A stretch of 64,000 nt of DNA from contig CAKZLY010000027.1 in the NCBI GenBank assembly GCA_937127445.1, positions 1-64,000 on the forward strand. The letters run 5' to 3'. Under the pieces are notes generated by a model. That model made no database searches. It was given only the letters and a program-made list of their open reading frames with translations, and had not been told where the DNA came from. This document shows positions 36,234 through 46,041 of the stretch, in pieces; position 1 is the stretch's first letter; each line of letters begins with the position of its first letter. The position numbers and the translations under genes are program-made. Source of the stretch: Eximiradius sp. (GTDB taxonomy: Bacteria > Bacteroidota > Ignavibacteria > Kapaibacteriales > UBA2268).

Positions 36234-38738
36234 ATGAAAATTGGTATGAAATTAGGTATTGCGTTCGCTATACTTACTGGTATTATGATTATTGTTATTT
36301 ATATGGGAATTAATGCAACCTCAACATTAAATCAATCTATCCAAGATTTAGCTAAAGACAGATTCCCTAAGACCGTATGGGCTAATAATATAATAGATGC
36401 ACTCAATGAAAACGCACGAGCATTTAGAGATGCGATGCTTACAAACGATCCAAAAGAAAAAGAGAAGCAAATTGAAAGAGCAAAAGGAGTTGCTTCTATT
36501 GTAATATCTAATATGGATTCTCTTAGAATCAATGCAAAAACTGAACAAGAAAGAAAAATGATTGAAGAATTAAAAGAAATTAGATCTCAATATATAAAAG
36601 GAAGAGAAAAGTTGTTCGAACTCATTAACTCCGAAAAAAAACAAGAAGCAGTTGATTATTTATTTGGTGAATTTAGACAATATCAAACTGAATATATGGA
36701 TAAAATAACTGAAATAATAACATACTATACAGATATGTTTAATAAATCCTCAACTGAAGCAGCAGAAACATACAACTCCCAATTTACCATGCTGATTGTT
36801 TTGGGAATAATCGCAGTAATATTGGCAATTGTTTTAGCTGTGGTTGTTACTCGTGGTATTACAAAGCCACTTAATGTTGGTGTTAAAGTAGCCGAAGAAA
36901 TTGCACGAGGTAATACAAATGTACATATAGAAGTAAAAGGCAAAGACGAAACAGCTGTTCTTTTGACTGCAATGAAAGGAATGGCTGGTACAATTAAGAC
37001 TATTATTAATGAAATAAACAATTCAGTGAAAATGGCAAAGGACGGCAAGCTTGATTATCGTGCTGATGCTATGAAATATCAAGGCGATTTTAAAGAACTT
37101 GTTTTGGGGTTCAATTCAACGCTGGACGCAATAATTGGGCCGCTCAATGTTGCTGCTGAATATGTTGACCGTATCTCCAAAGGTGATATTCCTCCTAAAA
37201 TCACTGATGAATACAAAGGTGATTTCAATGAAATTAAGAATAATTTGAATACTTGTATTGATGCTGTCAATCTTCTTGTTTCTGACGCTAATATGTTAGT
37301 TCTTGCAGCGATTGAAGGCAAATTAGATACTCGTGCTGATGCATCTAAACATCAAGGTGATTTTCGTAAAATTGTTCAAGGTGTAAACGACACTCTTAAT
37401 GCAGTTATTGGACCTCTCAATGTTGCTGCTGAATACGTTGACCGTATCTCCAAAGGTGATATTCCTCCTAAAATCACTGATGAATACAAAGGTGATTTCA
37501 ATGAAATTAAAATTAATCTAAACACCTGCATAGATGCTATTAATTTATTAATTTCAGATGCTATGATGCTCTCAAAAGCAGCGGTTGAAGGGCGTCTCGA
37601 CACTCGAGCAGATGCATCCAAGCATCAAGGTGATTTTTGTAAAATTGTGCAAGGTGTAAACGATACTCTGGATGCTGTAATAGAACCAATAAAAGAAGCA
37701 AGCCAAGTGCTTGGGATAATGGCAACAGGAGATTTGACTGTTCGAATGCTTGGTGATTATCGTGGCGACCTTGCAAAGCTAAAACAAGATATCAATATGC
37801 TGGCTGATTCGTTAAGTGGACTAATCCAACAAGTGAATGAACTGGTTGATAATACAGCAAGTTCAGCAACCGAAATTTCTGCAACAGCTGAAGGTTTGGC
37901 AGCAGCATCACAAGAACAAAGTGCTCAAGCAGACGAAGTAGCGTCGGCAGTAGAACAAATGTCTCGAACTATCACAGAAAATGCAATGGCAGCGAACAAA
38001 ACAGCAGAAGTAGCAAAAGAAAATGGCCGGATTGCTTCGGAAGGTGGACAAGTTGTAAGTCAAACAGTCAACAAAATGAGAGATATTGCAAAGGTGGTTA
38101 AAAACTCAGCTGAAAATATTGAAAAGTTAGGAGAATCAAGCAAACAAATTGGTGAAATTATCTCTGTAATAGACGACATTGCGGATCAGACGAACCTACT
38201 TGCTTTGAACGCTGCAATCGAAGCAGCACGAGCTGGAGAGCAAGGACGTGGGTTTGCAGTAGTTGCTGATGAAGTTCGCAAACTTGCCGAACGCACAACT
38301 GAAGCCACAAAACAAATTGCAATAATGATAAAGGGAATTCAAAGCGAAACAGAATCAGCTGTACTTGCAATGAATAAAGGAACGGTTGAAGTTTCAAGTG
38401 GAATAGAGCTTGCAGACAAGGCTGGACAATCCCTGCAGCAAATACTTAATTCTACGCAAGAAGTAATTGATATGATTAACCAAATAGCAGCTGCAAGTGA
38501 AGAACAATCGGCAACAAGCGAACAGATTTCGAAGAATGTTACTTCTATTTCTCAGGTTACTTCTGAATCGGCTAAACGTGTAGAGGATGTTGCACATACA
38601 GCCGAGGAGCTCGCTAAGATGACCAACCAATTGGCAGATTTGATGAGACAATTCAAAGTGGACGAATACAGTTCTAATATGCCTATGAGACAACTATCAA
38701 GGAATCGAGCAAAGCAATTGGGAAGCAAGTTAGGATAA
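36234..38738 (+). CDS. Methyl-accepting chemoreceptor with repeated HAMP modules
   Basis: The 834-residue protein has membrane helix 1 (residues 5-25), a periplasmic four-helix bundle (to about 187) and membrane helix 2 ([19 protein letters not shown]). A canonical HAMP comes next, then from about residue 265 to 545 at least six HAMP-like modules of about 45 residues, alternating [19 protein letters not shown] and [20 protein letters not shown] types. The signalling hairpin is [20 protein letters not shown] and the flanking methylation helices are rich in Gln/Glu. No C-terminal CheR-binding pentapeptide is seen. It lies directly after cheW. Poly-HAMP stretches may transmit or invert signals between membrane and tip. 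Confidence 0.94.
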   Translation: MKIGMKLGIAFAILTGIMIIVIYMGINATSTLNQSIQDLAKDRFPKTVWANNIIDALNENARAFRDAMLTNDPKEKEKQIERAKGVASIVISNMDSLRINAKTEQERKMIEELKEIRSQYIKGREKLFELINSEKKQEAVDYLFGEFRQYQTEYMDKITEIITYYTDMFNKSSTEAAETYNSQFTMLIVLGIIAVILAIVLAVVVTRGITKPLNVGVKVAEEIARGNTNVHIEVKGKDETAVLLTAMKGMAGTIKTIINEINNSVKMAKDGKLDYRADAMKYQGDFKELVLGFNSTLDAIIGPLNVAAEYVDRISKGDIPPKITDEYKGDFNEIKNNLNTCIDAVNLLVSDANMLVLAAIEGKLDTRADASKHQGDFRKIVQGVNDTLNAVIGPLNVAAEYVDRISKGDIPPKITDEYKGDFNEIKINLNTCIDAINLLISDAMMLSKAAVEGRLDTRADASKHQGDFCKIVQGVNDTLDAVIEPIKEASQVLGIMATGDLTVRMLGDYRGDLAKLKQDINMLADSLSGLIQQVNELVDNTASSATEISATAEGLAAASQEQSAQADEVASAVEQMSRTITENAMAANKTAEVAKENGRIASEGGQVVSQTVNKMRDIAKVVKNSAENIEKLGESSKQIGEIISVIDDIADQTNLLALNAAIEAARAGEQGRGFAVVADEVRKLAERTTEATKQIAIMIKGIQSETESAVLAMNKGTVEVSSGIELADKAGQSLQQILNSTQEVIDMINQIAAASEEQSATSEQISKNVTSISQVTSESAKRVEDVAHTAEELAKMTNQLADLMRQFKVDEYSSNMPMRQLSRNRAKQLGSKLG
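37137..37511 (+). repeat. Near-identical 270-nt-period repeat inside the chemoreceptor gene
   Basis: About 105 nt at 37137-37241 and 37407-37511 are almost the same at DNA level, differing in only a few third positions, and code for [20 protein letters not shown] and onward. The next module pair repeats the [14 protein letters not shown] segment. Low synonymous divergence shows recent duplication or gene conversion of a two-HAMP unit (90 codons). Confidence 0.85.
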
Positions 38739-38755
38739 AAACACTAATAGAAAAG

Positions 38756-38789
38756 AAAAGGGACGCGCATTTTCGATAGCGTCCCTTTT
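38756..38789. terminator. Bidirectional terminator between chemoreceptor and MATE genes
   Basis: AAAAGGGACGC pairs with GCGTCCCTTTT around a 12-nt loop, with T-tracts available in both directions. It lies 18 nt after the chemoreceptor stop and touches the MATE stop codon. Confidence 0.9.
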
Positions 38790-40150
38790 TACTTATTAAT
38801 AATTAGAAGCGATTTATTTTTAAGATTGTTAAGCTCATAAATAAGGAAAATTAGAGCAAGCACAGCTGCAAGGTAATCAGCGAATGGTGCGAATGCCCAA
38901 AGTCCATCCAACCCTAAAAAATGCGGCAAAATAAGCACAAGAGGTATGATAAAAATAATTTGCCTTGTTAATGTAAGTATAATAGATTTCAACGGCTTAC
39001 CAATAGCTTGGAAGTATGCACCTAAAATCACCTGAAATCCAATAATAGGCAGCGATAAAACATAAATTGTAAGCCCATGCCTCCCAACTTCCAATAATTT
39101 CAAATCATTAGAAGAAAAAAGTTTAATCACATCATTTGGAAATGAAATTAACAAAACAAATCCAGCAAAGCAAACAATAGAAGCATACATAATTCCACGT
39201 GAAAGTAGTTTCTTAACTCTTGTAAATTGCTTAGCACCGTAATTATAGCCAATTATTGGTTGAATACCTTGATTTAAGCCAAATACTGGCATTAAAATAA
39301 ACATAACGGTACTATTGATAATTCCCATAGCTGCAACAGCAGTAGAACCACCATAATAGAGAAAACTACTATTTAACAAAATAAATATTCCACTTGAAGC
39401 AATGTGCATAATAAAAGGAGAAAAACCAATCCCGACTATTTGTTTAGAAATAGTTTTATCAAGATGAATATTTTTAAAGTAGAGTTTTAGATAGCTCTTT
39501 TGGTTCAAGAAATAAACCAATACCCAAATCGCAGAAATAATTTGAGCAAGAACAGTCGCAAAAGCCGCGCCTTTTATTCCCCAGCGAAACCCAAAAATAA
39601 AAATTGGATCTAAAATCATATTGCCGATCGCTCCAATAATCATCGTAAACATTGCTATTCTTGGATTCCCTTCTCCGCGAATAATTGCATTTAAGACAAA
39701 AGCCACTATTTGGAATATTATCCCCCAAATTACAATTCGAAGATAGTCTGCTGAAAGCGTAAGAATTTCTCCCTTAGCCCCCAGAAATCGCATAATTAGT
39801 TCAAGGAAGAAATAATATAGAAATGATAATACTAACGAAGTCGAAATACTTAAAAAAACAGCATTTCCCAAAGCTTTTTCTGCCATATTTTTCTGCTTTT
39901 CACCAAGCTTTAGAGAAACAACAGCACCTGCTCCAATCCCAAATAACATAGCAAAAGAAAAAGTGAACATTAGCAATGGAAATGTCATTGTAATTGCAGA
40001 AATAGCGTTAGAACCAACCCCTTGACCAACAAAAATCCTATCGACAACATTATATGAAGCATTAGCAACCATTCCAACAATTGCAGGGAGTGAGAACTTC
40101 CAAATCAGTGAATCAATGTTTTCAGTTTCCAATCTATTAATATTATTCAT
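38789..40150 (-). CDS. MATE-family efflux transporter
   Basis: The 453-residue protein has about 12 hydrophobic helices in two halves. MATE features include the N-terminal IWKFSLPAIVGMVANASYNVVDRIFVG, the LGLNQGIQPIIGYNYGA segment at the start of the second half (GLNQG appears as VFGLNQGIQPIIG) and ALGNAVFLSIS. These export cationic or other compounds with Na+ or H+ exchange. It is similar to the NorM/MepA-type branch, substrate unknown. It has no operon partners: it is divergent from the TonB receptor and convergent with the chemoreceptor. Confidence 0.92.
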   Translation of the reverse strand: MNNINRLETENIDSLIWKFSLPAIVGMVANASYNVVDRIFVGQGVGSNAISAITMTFPLLMFTFSFAMLFGIGAGAVVSLKLGEKQKNMAEKALGNAVFLSISTSLVLSFLYYFFLELIMRFLGAKGEILTLSADYLRIVIWGIIFQIVAFVLNAIIRGEGNPRIAMFTMIIGAIGNMILDPIFIFGFRWGIKGAAFATVLAQIISAIWVLVYFLNQKSYLKLYFKNIHLDKTISKQIVGIGFSPFIMHIASSGIFILLNSSFLYYGGSTAVAAMGIINSTVMFILMPVFGLNQGIQPIIGYNYGAKQFTRVKKLLSRGIMYASIVCFAGFVLLISFPNDVIKLFSSNDLKLLEVGRHGLTIYVLSLPIIGFQVILGAYFQAIGKPLKSIILTLTRQIIFIIPLVLILPHFLGLDGLWAFAPFADYLAAVLALIFLIYELNNLKNKSLLIINK

Positions 40151-40326
40151 TTATTTACCGTATCAACAATAAATCAACGCAAAATTAAGCAATATAAAGC
40201 AACCCCAAAAATTATTTATTAATTTAGTGATGCTAAATATTTTTTTAGATGCGATTAAAATTTTCGTATTTTTCATTCGTCACCATTAAACAATTAAATA
40301 AATGTCTAACATTAAATTGTATTTTT

Positions 40327-42612
40327 ATGAAAAACATAATTTTATTTCTTGCGCTAACTCTCTTCATTTTAACTAATAATACATCAGCAAACCAGCAGCC
40401 AACAGGAACACTTTCAGGACGAGTATTATCACGAATGAATGAAAAACCTCTTGTTGGAGTAACTGTTAGGGTTCTTGGAACAAATTTAGGAGCAATAACT
40501 CGTGGAAATGGCACATTTACAATTAGTAATATACCACCTGGTATTTATGCACTACAGTTTAGTTACGTTGGATATGAAACTTATGTAAATGCTAATACAA
40601 GCATTACCTCTGGTAAAATAGTAAATTTAGAAATCTACCTAACTGAAAGTGTCATTCGACTCGAGGGTGCAGAAGTACGTTCGAGCTACTTTATAAAAAA
40701 AGCAGAAACAGTTACAAGCACGCAGACACTAAATTCGGAAGATATTCGGCGAGCACCGGGTGTTCAGGAAGATGTTTTGCGGGCAACTCAATTATTGCCT
40801 GGTGTGGCAATTACTTCAGCAGGTAGAAATGATTTAATAGTGCGTGGCGGAGCACCATTCGAAAATCTTTATGTTGTTGATAATATTGAAGTTCCGAATA
40901 TAAATCATTTTGGTTCGCAAGGAACTGGCGGGGGGCCATTATCAATAATAAATATTGATTTTATTCGAGAAGTATCATTTTCTGCTGGTGCATTTGGTGC
41001 AAAATATGGCGACAAAGTATCGTCGATAACTAACATTAGTTTAAGAAATGGAAATGAAAATCAATTTGGAGGAAAGGCAACATTATCTGCGACAGGATTT
41101 GGATTAAATTTAGAAGGGCCAACAAACGAAAACGGGTCATTTCTATTTAGTGCGAGGCGTTCATATCTTGATTTCATATTTGAGGCAGCTGGCTTTGCAT
41201 TCATTCCAGAATATTGGGATTTTCACGCTAAATTTAATCAAAGGTTAAATAGTTCTAATACTCTATCTTTTTTAACAATTGGTGCAATTGGATCTGTAAA
41301 ATTGAATAACGATGATGAAGAAAATAGATTTGAAAATAGTCGTGTTGCAGTTCCTACTCAAAAACAGTATTTTTCTGGTCTTACTTGGAAACACTTATTT
41401 GAAAATGGATTTTCCACTGTAACATTGGGACAAACTTTGACTGATTATTCAACGTTTCAAAATGATATAAATTTGAACAAAATTTTACAAAATGATTCGC
41501 GCGAAGCTGAAACATCATTAAGAACGGACGTTGATTTAATGGTAACAAATACCGGACAGATTACTTTTGGAAATCAACTTAAATGGGCAACAAAATTGAA
41601 ATATGACGTCTTTGTTGCTGGATTTTTCAGAACAGATGAAAATGGAATTCCACAAGAATTATCAATTGACACAACTTTCAAAACTTACCAAAATTCTTCT
41701 TATTTTAGCTACACACAAGGAATTGGACAGCACAAATTAACATTAGGCGGACGATTAGAATATATTAATTATGTAGAAAAAAAATGGCTGTTTTCTCCTC
41801 GAATTTCTGTCTTTTATCAGATAAATCCTGTCTCAGCAATAAGTGTAAGCGGTGGTAGATATTTCCAATCCCCATCTAAAATTTGGCTTATTGGAGCACC
41901 GCAAAACGGGCAACTTAAAGCTATACAATCAGACCAAGTAGTTCTTGCTTACGACCATACACCGCTTGAAGATGTAAAAGTACAAGTTGAAGTCTATCAC
42001 AAATGGTATTCCAATTATCCGGCACGTTTGTGGAGGCCTTATGCTGTTCTTGCACCAACAGGATTTGATGATATTAGCAATGATATTCCATTCGGTCTCG
42101 AACCTTTGGTTAGTCAAGGCAAAGGATATTCAAGAGGCTTTGAAATTTTTATCCAGAAAAAATTAAGTGAACTTCCACTATATGGATTGCTAAGCTTCAC
42201 TTTGAGTGAGAGTAAATTCAAGTCTCTCAAAGGTGGATACCGTCCAAGCAACTACGATAGCAGAGTGATTTTAAATGTTGCAGCAGGATATAGAATAAAT
42301 CAAGAATGGGAATTAAGTTCTAAGTTTCGAATAGCATCAGGACAACCAACCACCGCATTTTTACCAAGCGGTCTAAGAGATTGGGAGAATTATAATTTAG
42401 GAAAGCGTTTGTCTATATTCCATGCTTTAGATTTCCGCGCTGATAAACGTTGGAATTTCACAAAATATACATTAATTACTTATTTAGATATCCAAAACAT
42501 CTATGGAAGAAAAAATGTTTCTAATATGCGTTGGAATAGTAAAGAAAATAAAGTAGAATATGGTCGTTCGATAGGAGTGCTGCCAAGCATTGGAGTTAGT
42601 TTTGAATTTTAG
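40327..42612 (+). CDS. TonB-dependent receptor with CarboxypepD_reg-like domain
   Basis: The 761-residue outer-membrane receptor starts at MKNIILFLALTLFILTNNTS (signal peptide); an upstream ATG at 40249 would bury it. A regulatory-like beta domain follows (GRVLSRMNEKPLVGVTVRVL...FTISNIPPGIYALQFSYVGY, to about residue 110). Next come the plug (SEDIRRAPGVQEDVLRATQL) and a 22-strand type barrel ending in FEF, the C-terminal aromatic of outer-membrane proteins. No SusD partner is adjacent, so a siderophore, cobalamin or metal ligand is as likely as a glycan. It is closed by a terminator at 42643. Confidence 0.92.
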   Translation: MKNIILFLALTLFILTNNTSANQQPTGTLSGRVLSRMNEKPLVGVTVRVLGTNLGAITRGNGTFTISNIPPGIYALQFSYVGYETYVNANTSITSGKIVNLEIYLTESVIRLEGAEVRSSYFIKKAETVTSTQTLNSEDIRRAPGVQEDVLRATQLLPGVAITSAGRNDLIVRGGAPFENLYVVDNIEVPNINHFGSQGTGGGPLSIINIDFIREVSFSAGAFGAKYGDKVSSITNISLRNGNENQFGGKATLSATGFGLNLEGPTNENGSFLFSARRSYLDFIFEAAGFAFIPEYWDFHAKFNQRLNSSNTLSFLTIGAIGSVKLNNDDEENRFENSRVAVPTQKQYFSGLTWKHLFENGFSTVTLGQTLTDYSTFQNDINLNKILQNDSREAETSLRTDVDLMVTNTGQITFGNQLKWATKLKYDVFVAGFFRTDENGIPQELSIDTTFKTYQNSSYFSYTQGIGQHKLTLGGRLEYINYVEKKWLFSPRISVFYQINPVSAISVSGGRYFQSPSKIWLIGAPQNGQLKAIQSDQVVLAYDHTPLEDVKVQVEVYHKWYSNYPARLWRPYAVLAPTGFDDISNDIPFGLEPLVSQGKGYSRGFEIFIQKKLSELPLYGLLSFTLSESKFKSLKGGYRPSNYDSRVILNVAAGYRINQEWELSSKFRIASGQPTTAFLPSGLRDWENYNLGKRLSIFHALDFRADKRWNFTKYTLITYLDIQNIYGRKNVSNMRWNSKENKVEYGRSIGVLPSIGVSFEF

Positions 42613-42634
42613 GCACTAATTTTCAAAATATTAA

Positions 42635-42664
42635 CAAAAAAACGTCTTTAAAGACGCTTTTTTT
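42635..42664 (+). terminator. Terminator after the TonB receptor gene
   Basis: CGTCT-TTAA-AGACG (42643-42656), flanked by A-rich and T7 tracts, makes a compact Rho-independent terminator 30 nt after the stop. It directly abuts the tRNA-Leu gene on the opposite strand. Confidence 0.85.
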
Positions 42665-42665
42665 G

Positions 42666-42748
42666 TGCGGAAGAGGGGACTTGAACCCCTACGCTCGTGG
42701 AGCACCACCCCCTCAAGATGGCGTGTCTACCAATTTCACCACTTCCGC
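42666..42748 (-). tRNA. tRNA-Leu (anticodon GAG)
   Basis: Minus-strand class II tRNA: acceptor GCGGAAG/CTTCCGC, D-loop with TTGGTAGA, anticodon loop containing CTTGAGG (GAG), long variable arm (GTGGTGCTCCAC) and T-arm GGTTCAAGTCC. CCA is not encoded. Confidence 0.95.
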
Positions 42749-42799
42749 AATAAATGGAGTACAAAAATAAAACATTTCTTATAAAAAACAAAGTGAAAA

Positions 42800-43297
42800 T
42801 TATTCCGGAGCTTCCATTCCAAATTGTTTCCATTCTTCTTTTGATGGTCCATAAATACCGGTTACAGGTAGCCCAGCTTGCCGCATCAATACTGTAAGTT
42901 GCCCACGATGATGTATTTGATGATATACTAAGCCTTTCAATAATTCTTTAAACTTCCAATTTTCACCATAAACATTATATTCTTCATTTAATTTACTATT
43001 ATCAAAATTCTTAATTGTTTCGATTAATGAATCTGAGTACTTCTTGTATTTGTCAATCATAGCATTAATGTTGGAAGGTATTTTTTCTTGCAAGTCAAAA
43101 TCTGGAAGTTGAATTCCCGCAGCACTCATCATTTCTCCAACTGTAAAAACAATGTGCCACACAATTGTGCCAAGAGTACGCCCTTCATGATATACCTTTT
43201 GATTTAAAGATTTGTCTGTTATCAATTGAAAAAGTTTAATAGTTGCAGAGCTTTCTTGTGTCCAGTCGGCTATAAATTCATTAATTGTTGAGTACAT
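42800..43297 (-). CDS. DinB/YfiT-family metalloprotein
   Basis: A 165-residue four-helix protein of the DinB-like superfamily. The three metal-binding histidines appear as IVWHIVFTVGEM (about residue 48) and LVYHQIHHRGQLTVLMRQAG (about 130-149). Members include thiol-dependent transferases (bacillithiol or mycothiol) and DNA-damage-induced proteins of unknown role. It lies 19 nt after the cytochrome b gene on the same strand, so it may be part of that transcript, though a functional link is not obvious. Confidence 0.9.
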   Translation of the reverse strand: MYSTINEFIADWTQESSATIKLFQLITDKSLNQKVYHEGRTLGTIVWHIVFTVGEMMSAAGIQLPDFDLQEKIPSNINAMIDKYKKYSDSLIETIKNFDNSKLNEEYNVYGENWKFKELLKGLVYHQIHHRGQLTVLMRQAGLPVTGIYGPSKEEWKQFGMEAPE

Positions 43298-43316
43298 AAA
43301 AACATCCCTTTTGTTG

Positions 43317-44087
43317 TTATTTTAAGTTGTTATTTATTACTTCAATTTTATTTTCATTGTTATTCGATTCTTGCTTGGAAATATCAACCGATGAATTACC
43401 CGATTGTTCAGGTGCATCTTCATCAGAAATTTCAGAATTAGAAACATTATATTGATTATTATGCTCGATATGCAAATGCCAGCCATTTATCATAGATTTG
43501 AAATTTGCAGTAACAGTATCACCGTGTGTGGCAAGGTAAATATGCCCAATAAAAAACAAATTCAAAAAGAAACCAATTGTAATGTGGAGCAGTGCCATTG
43601 GCCAAACACCACCCATACCCATAATTTGTTCAGGAGCAAGTTCTGGAAACATAAGTAGCCAGCCAGAGATAATAATTCCCGGGACAGCTAAAAACATAAT
43701 CAAAAAATAAGTAAGTTTTTGAAGAGGATTAAATTTATTTTCTGGAGTGGTTTCGAAAGGATGAGGTTCACCCTTGAAAACACCCACTAAATAATAACGC
43801 ATTTGTTTTAAATACATCTCTTTAGCACCACGTAATTGTGGTATATATTGCTTATAATTTCTTGTTTTAATATTAAAAAATAAATAGTAAAGAAAAACAG
43901 CCGAAAGCAATATACCGCAAACATTATGAGTAACAATTGCGTATTCGAATGGCATCAGTAGTGAACTTGTATCGGAATACTGCATACTGACACCAGATAA
44001 TATCAGTAGAAAGAACAAAATTGCATTTATCCAATGCCAAAAACGCAACCAACGTGGGTACATATATACTTTTCGAACATTACTCAT
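43317..44087 (-). CDS. Membrane cytochrome b (quinone-linked)
   Basis: A 256-residue protein with four membrane helices and histidines placed for two b hemes: LRFWHWINAILFFLLILSG (about residues 14-32), IVTHNVCGILLSAVFLYYL, PMALLHITIGFFLN and FFIGHIYLATHGD. This resembles the gamma subunit of formate dehydrogenase and thiosulfate-reductase cytochrome b. After about residue 205 comes a polar, Asn/Ser/Glu-rich tail with no counterpart in the family. It overlaps the 13-heme gene by four bases (ATGA), so the two form a membrane module exchanging electrons with the quinone pool. Confidence 0.9.
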   Translation of the reverse strand: MSNVRKVYMYPRWLRFWHWINAILFFLLILSGVSMQYSDTSSLLMPFEYAIVTHNVCGILLSAVFLYYLFFNIKTRNYKQYIPQLRGAKEMYLKQMRYYLVGVFKGEPHPFETTPENKFNPLQKLTYFLIMFLAVPGIIISGWLLMFPELAPEQIMGMGGVWPMALLHITIGFFLNLFFIGHIYLATHGDTVTANFKSMINGWHLHIEHNNQYNVSNSEISDEDAPEQSGNSSVDISKQESNNNENKIEVINNNLK

Positions 44088-45556
44088 ACTTTTTTCTCCG
44101 TAATTTGTTTTCGTTTTATACTAAAATAAGCTCGAAGTGAAGCGTGAATAATAATTCCCAATAAAGTAAGCACAAAAATAGCAATACTTACCATATTTAG
44201 ATATAAGTTTCTTGTAACACCAATTACGTATGCATCAGAAAGAATAGTTCCATTGATAAAACCGTATTTCTCACGTGAAAGAGATTTCTGATGGCGATAT
44301 AATGTGTTCATAAGCATTGAATTCATAGAATGGCAAGTTTCACATCTCTTGACTGTTTTTTCTGGTGGCAAAATATCGTGAGAACGGTTAGGCGGTTCAA
44401 TTGAAGAATGACAGTCAATACAACGAACTCTATCCCAATGAGAACTGATACGTGGTAACCAACGATGAGCTTTATCAACTGTAGCAATACCATATTTGCT
44501 CATCATTTCTTCGTTAGCGTGACAAGCAACACAATAAACCATTTTATTATTGACTACAACATTGAATTTCATACCTGATTTTGTAAAAACTGCACTTGGG
44601 ATATCTGGAACGTGCTGAATATTATGTTCACCGTGGCAATAAGTACAGTTTGGCGCATCTGAATTTCGACTTAATAGAGATTTGCCATGAACACTTTCAA
44701 TATACTCAGTTGAAACTTCACTATGACAGGAATTACATACATTATGAATATTAAAATGGTTTATTCGAGATTCTGGATTAGAAGCTTTTTGAAGTTTATG
44801 GGTACCGTGACAGTCAACACACATAGCAGCCTTCGTATTCCCAGCTAATAAAGCAGAACCGTGAACACTTTTTTCATAATTAATTAGTGAGTTTGCATAT
44901 TGGCTCGATATAGAAGTAATGTGAAGGTGACAAGATAAACATAATTTTTCTTGATTTAATTTTTTTTCTAATTCAGAAATTTGATTTCCTTTTGTTATTG
45001 GTTGTTTGTGGCAATAGATGCAAGTTGGAGCATTAGGATTGTGAGCAACATACTGGATTGAGTGTTCAGATCGCAAATGGTCTTTTTTTATGTCGGAATG
45101 ACATTTACCACAAAATTCAGTAGAATTAGTAAAATGTAAAGGAGAATTAGGATCGCTGGGACTCTGAATATTGTGAGAGCCATGGCAACCTACGCAATTA
45201 ATATCTGCACCGCCCTTGCTTCCAGTTGCTTTTGCCATAGATGGATGCCAAGGATGCTTTCCTTTTAAATTCGAGTGGCAATTTGCACAATTGACACTCA
45301 AATCACCTTCTTTGTGAGGAATATCATCTGCTTTAAAACCAACGTGGCAATTTATACATAGCATTTTTGAGTGTACAGAACGAGCAATCTCGAATTTTCT
45401 TACGTGCAGTTTAACCTTACGGCCATTTTTTTCCATATAAATATCGGGATCGCTATGACAGCTCAAACAGTCATCGTTAGACTGAGAATTAGAATTTTGT
45501 ACACTAAAAGATACTATGTAGAAAAAAACTAATAATAGCGGCAAATATCTGTACAT
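44084..45556 (-). CDS. 13-heme c-type cytochrome with C-terminal membrane anchor
   Basis: The 490-residue exported protein begins with a signal peptide (MYRYLPLLLVFFYIVSFSVQ). I count 13 CXXCH heme-binding motifs: CLSCH, CINCH, CANCH, CVGCH, CGKCH, CIYCH, CLSCH, CVDCH, CNSCH, CTYCH, CVACH, CIDCH and CETCH. Many free histidines (such as EHSIQ, SVHGSALL, SVHGKSLL) can act as distal ligands. A single helix (MVSIAIFVLTLLGIIIHASL) near residue 460 anchors the C-terminus in the inner membrane, leaving hemes in the periplasm. It resembles large periplasmic cytochrome c3/c7-like wires. Its stop overlaps the start of the cytochrome b gene, its probable quinone-side partner. Confidence 0.93.
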   Translation of the reverse strand: MYRYLPLLLVFFYIVSFSVQNSNSQSNDDCLSCHSDPDIYMEKNGRKVKLHVRKFEIARSVHSKMLCINCHVGFKADDIPHKEGDLSVNCANCHSNLKGKHPWHPSMAKATGSKGGADINCVGCHGSHNIQSPSDPNSPLHFTNSTEFCGKCHSDIKKDHLRSEHSIQYVAHNPNAPTCIYCHKQPITKGNQISELEKKLNQEKLCLSCHLHITSISSQYANSLINYEKSVHGSALLAGNTKAAMCVDCHGTHKLQKASNPESRINHFNIHNVCNSCHSEVSTEYIESVHGKSLLSRNSDAPNCTYCHGEHNIQHVPDIPSAVFTKSGMKFNVVVNNKMVYCVACHANEEMMSKYGIATVDKAHRWLPRISSHWDRVRCIDCHSSIEPPNRSHDILPPEKTVKRCETCHSMNSMLMNTLYRHQKSLSREKYGFINGTILSDAYVIGVTRNLYLNMVSIAIFVLTLLGIIIHASLRAYFSIKRKQITEKKV

Positions 45557-45590
45557 AATTTTATCATAAGAAGTTTTACATATTGAAAAA

Positions 45591-45618
45591 AGTAGGTAGC
45601 AATAAATTGCTACCTACT
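45591..45618 (-). terminator. Strong terminator after the monoheme cytochrome gene
   Basis: AGTAGGTAGCA (45591-45601) and TGCTACCTACT (45608-45618) form a perfect 11-bp stem with a 6-nt loop, followed on the minus strand by TTTTTT. It lies between the monoheme cytochrome and the 13-heme gene, dividing the cluster into two transcripts, unless read through. Confidence 0.92.
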
Positions 45619-45626
45619 AGATAAAA

Positions 45627-45974
45627 TTATTCAGTTTTTAGAGTAGTCAACCACTCACTTATAATATTTAATTCTTCATCGCTGCCTTTGAACTGAGCAG
45701 GATGCTTTTTACCTTTTAAATCAGTTTCTTTTTTCAAATATTTTGCAAAGAATTCTGCATTGCCTTCAACAGAAGCATTTGACAAGTCAATTGCTCCTGA
45801 TTTTTTCTTGGAAGCAATTCCAAGAGAATTGATCGAATGACACATATCGCATTTTTGTTCGGTAAAAATTGTTTTGCCATCTTTTGCTTCTTCTGCATTT
45901 ACCGATGCATTGAAAGATGCAGCTGCAATAAAGGCAATTGCTACAACTGCTAAAAATAAATGCTTGATCTTCAT
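45627..45974 (-). CDS. Small monoheme cytochrome c without a Met ligand
   Basis: A 115-residue protein with a signal peptide (cleavage near NASVNAEE). The single heme motif is CDMCH in GKTIFTEQKCDMCHSINS (about residues 33-50), and the C-terminal helix is DEELNIISEWLTTLK. After the heme motif there is no methionine at all, so the usual His-Met ligation is impossible; a His in KKHPAQFKG is the likely distal ligand, predicting a low redox potential. AAGGAGG precedes the start. It is the third gene of the porin-Rieske-cytochrome transcript. Confidence 0.92.
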   Translation of the reverse strand: MKIKHLFLAVVAIAFIAAASFNASVNAEEAKDGKTIFTEQKCDMCHSINSLGIASKKKSGAIDLSNASVEGNAEFFAKYLKKETDLKGKKHPAQFKGSDEELNIISEWLTTLKTE

Positions 45975-46041
45975 AAAACCTCCTTATGAAAAAATATTCT
46001 ATATACAAAAGTAACGAATATATTATAAATTAGTTTCATCT

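Noticed and set aside
37137-37700. Possible CRISPR-like direct repeats
   Set aside because: The repeats are long, in frame and inside the chemoreceptor gene, encoding HAMP modules; there are no short spacers.
42648-42833. 61-residue minus-strand open frame overlapping the tRNA-Leu(GAG) region
   Set aside because: It reads through the tRNA gene and the end of the DinB gene; the translated part is tRNA sequence, not protein-like.
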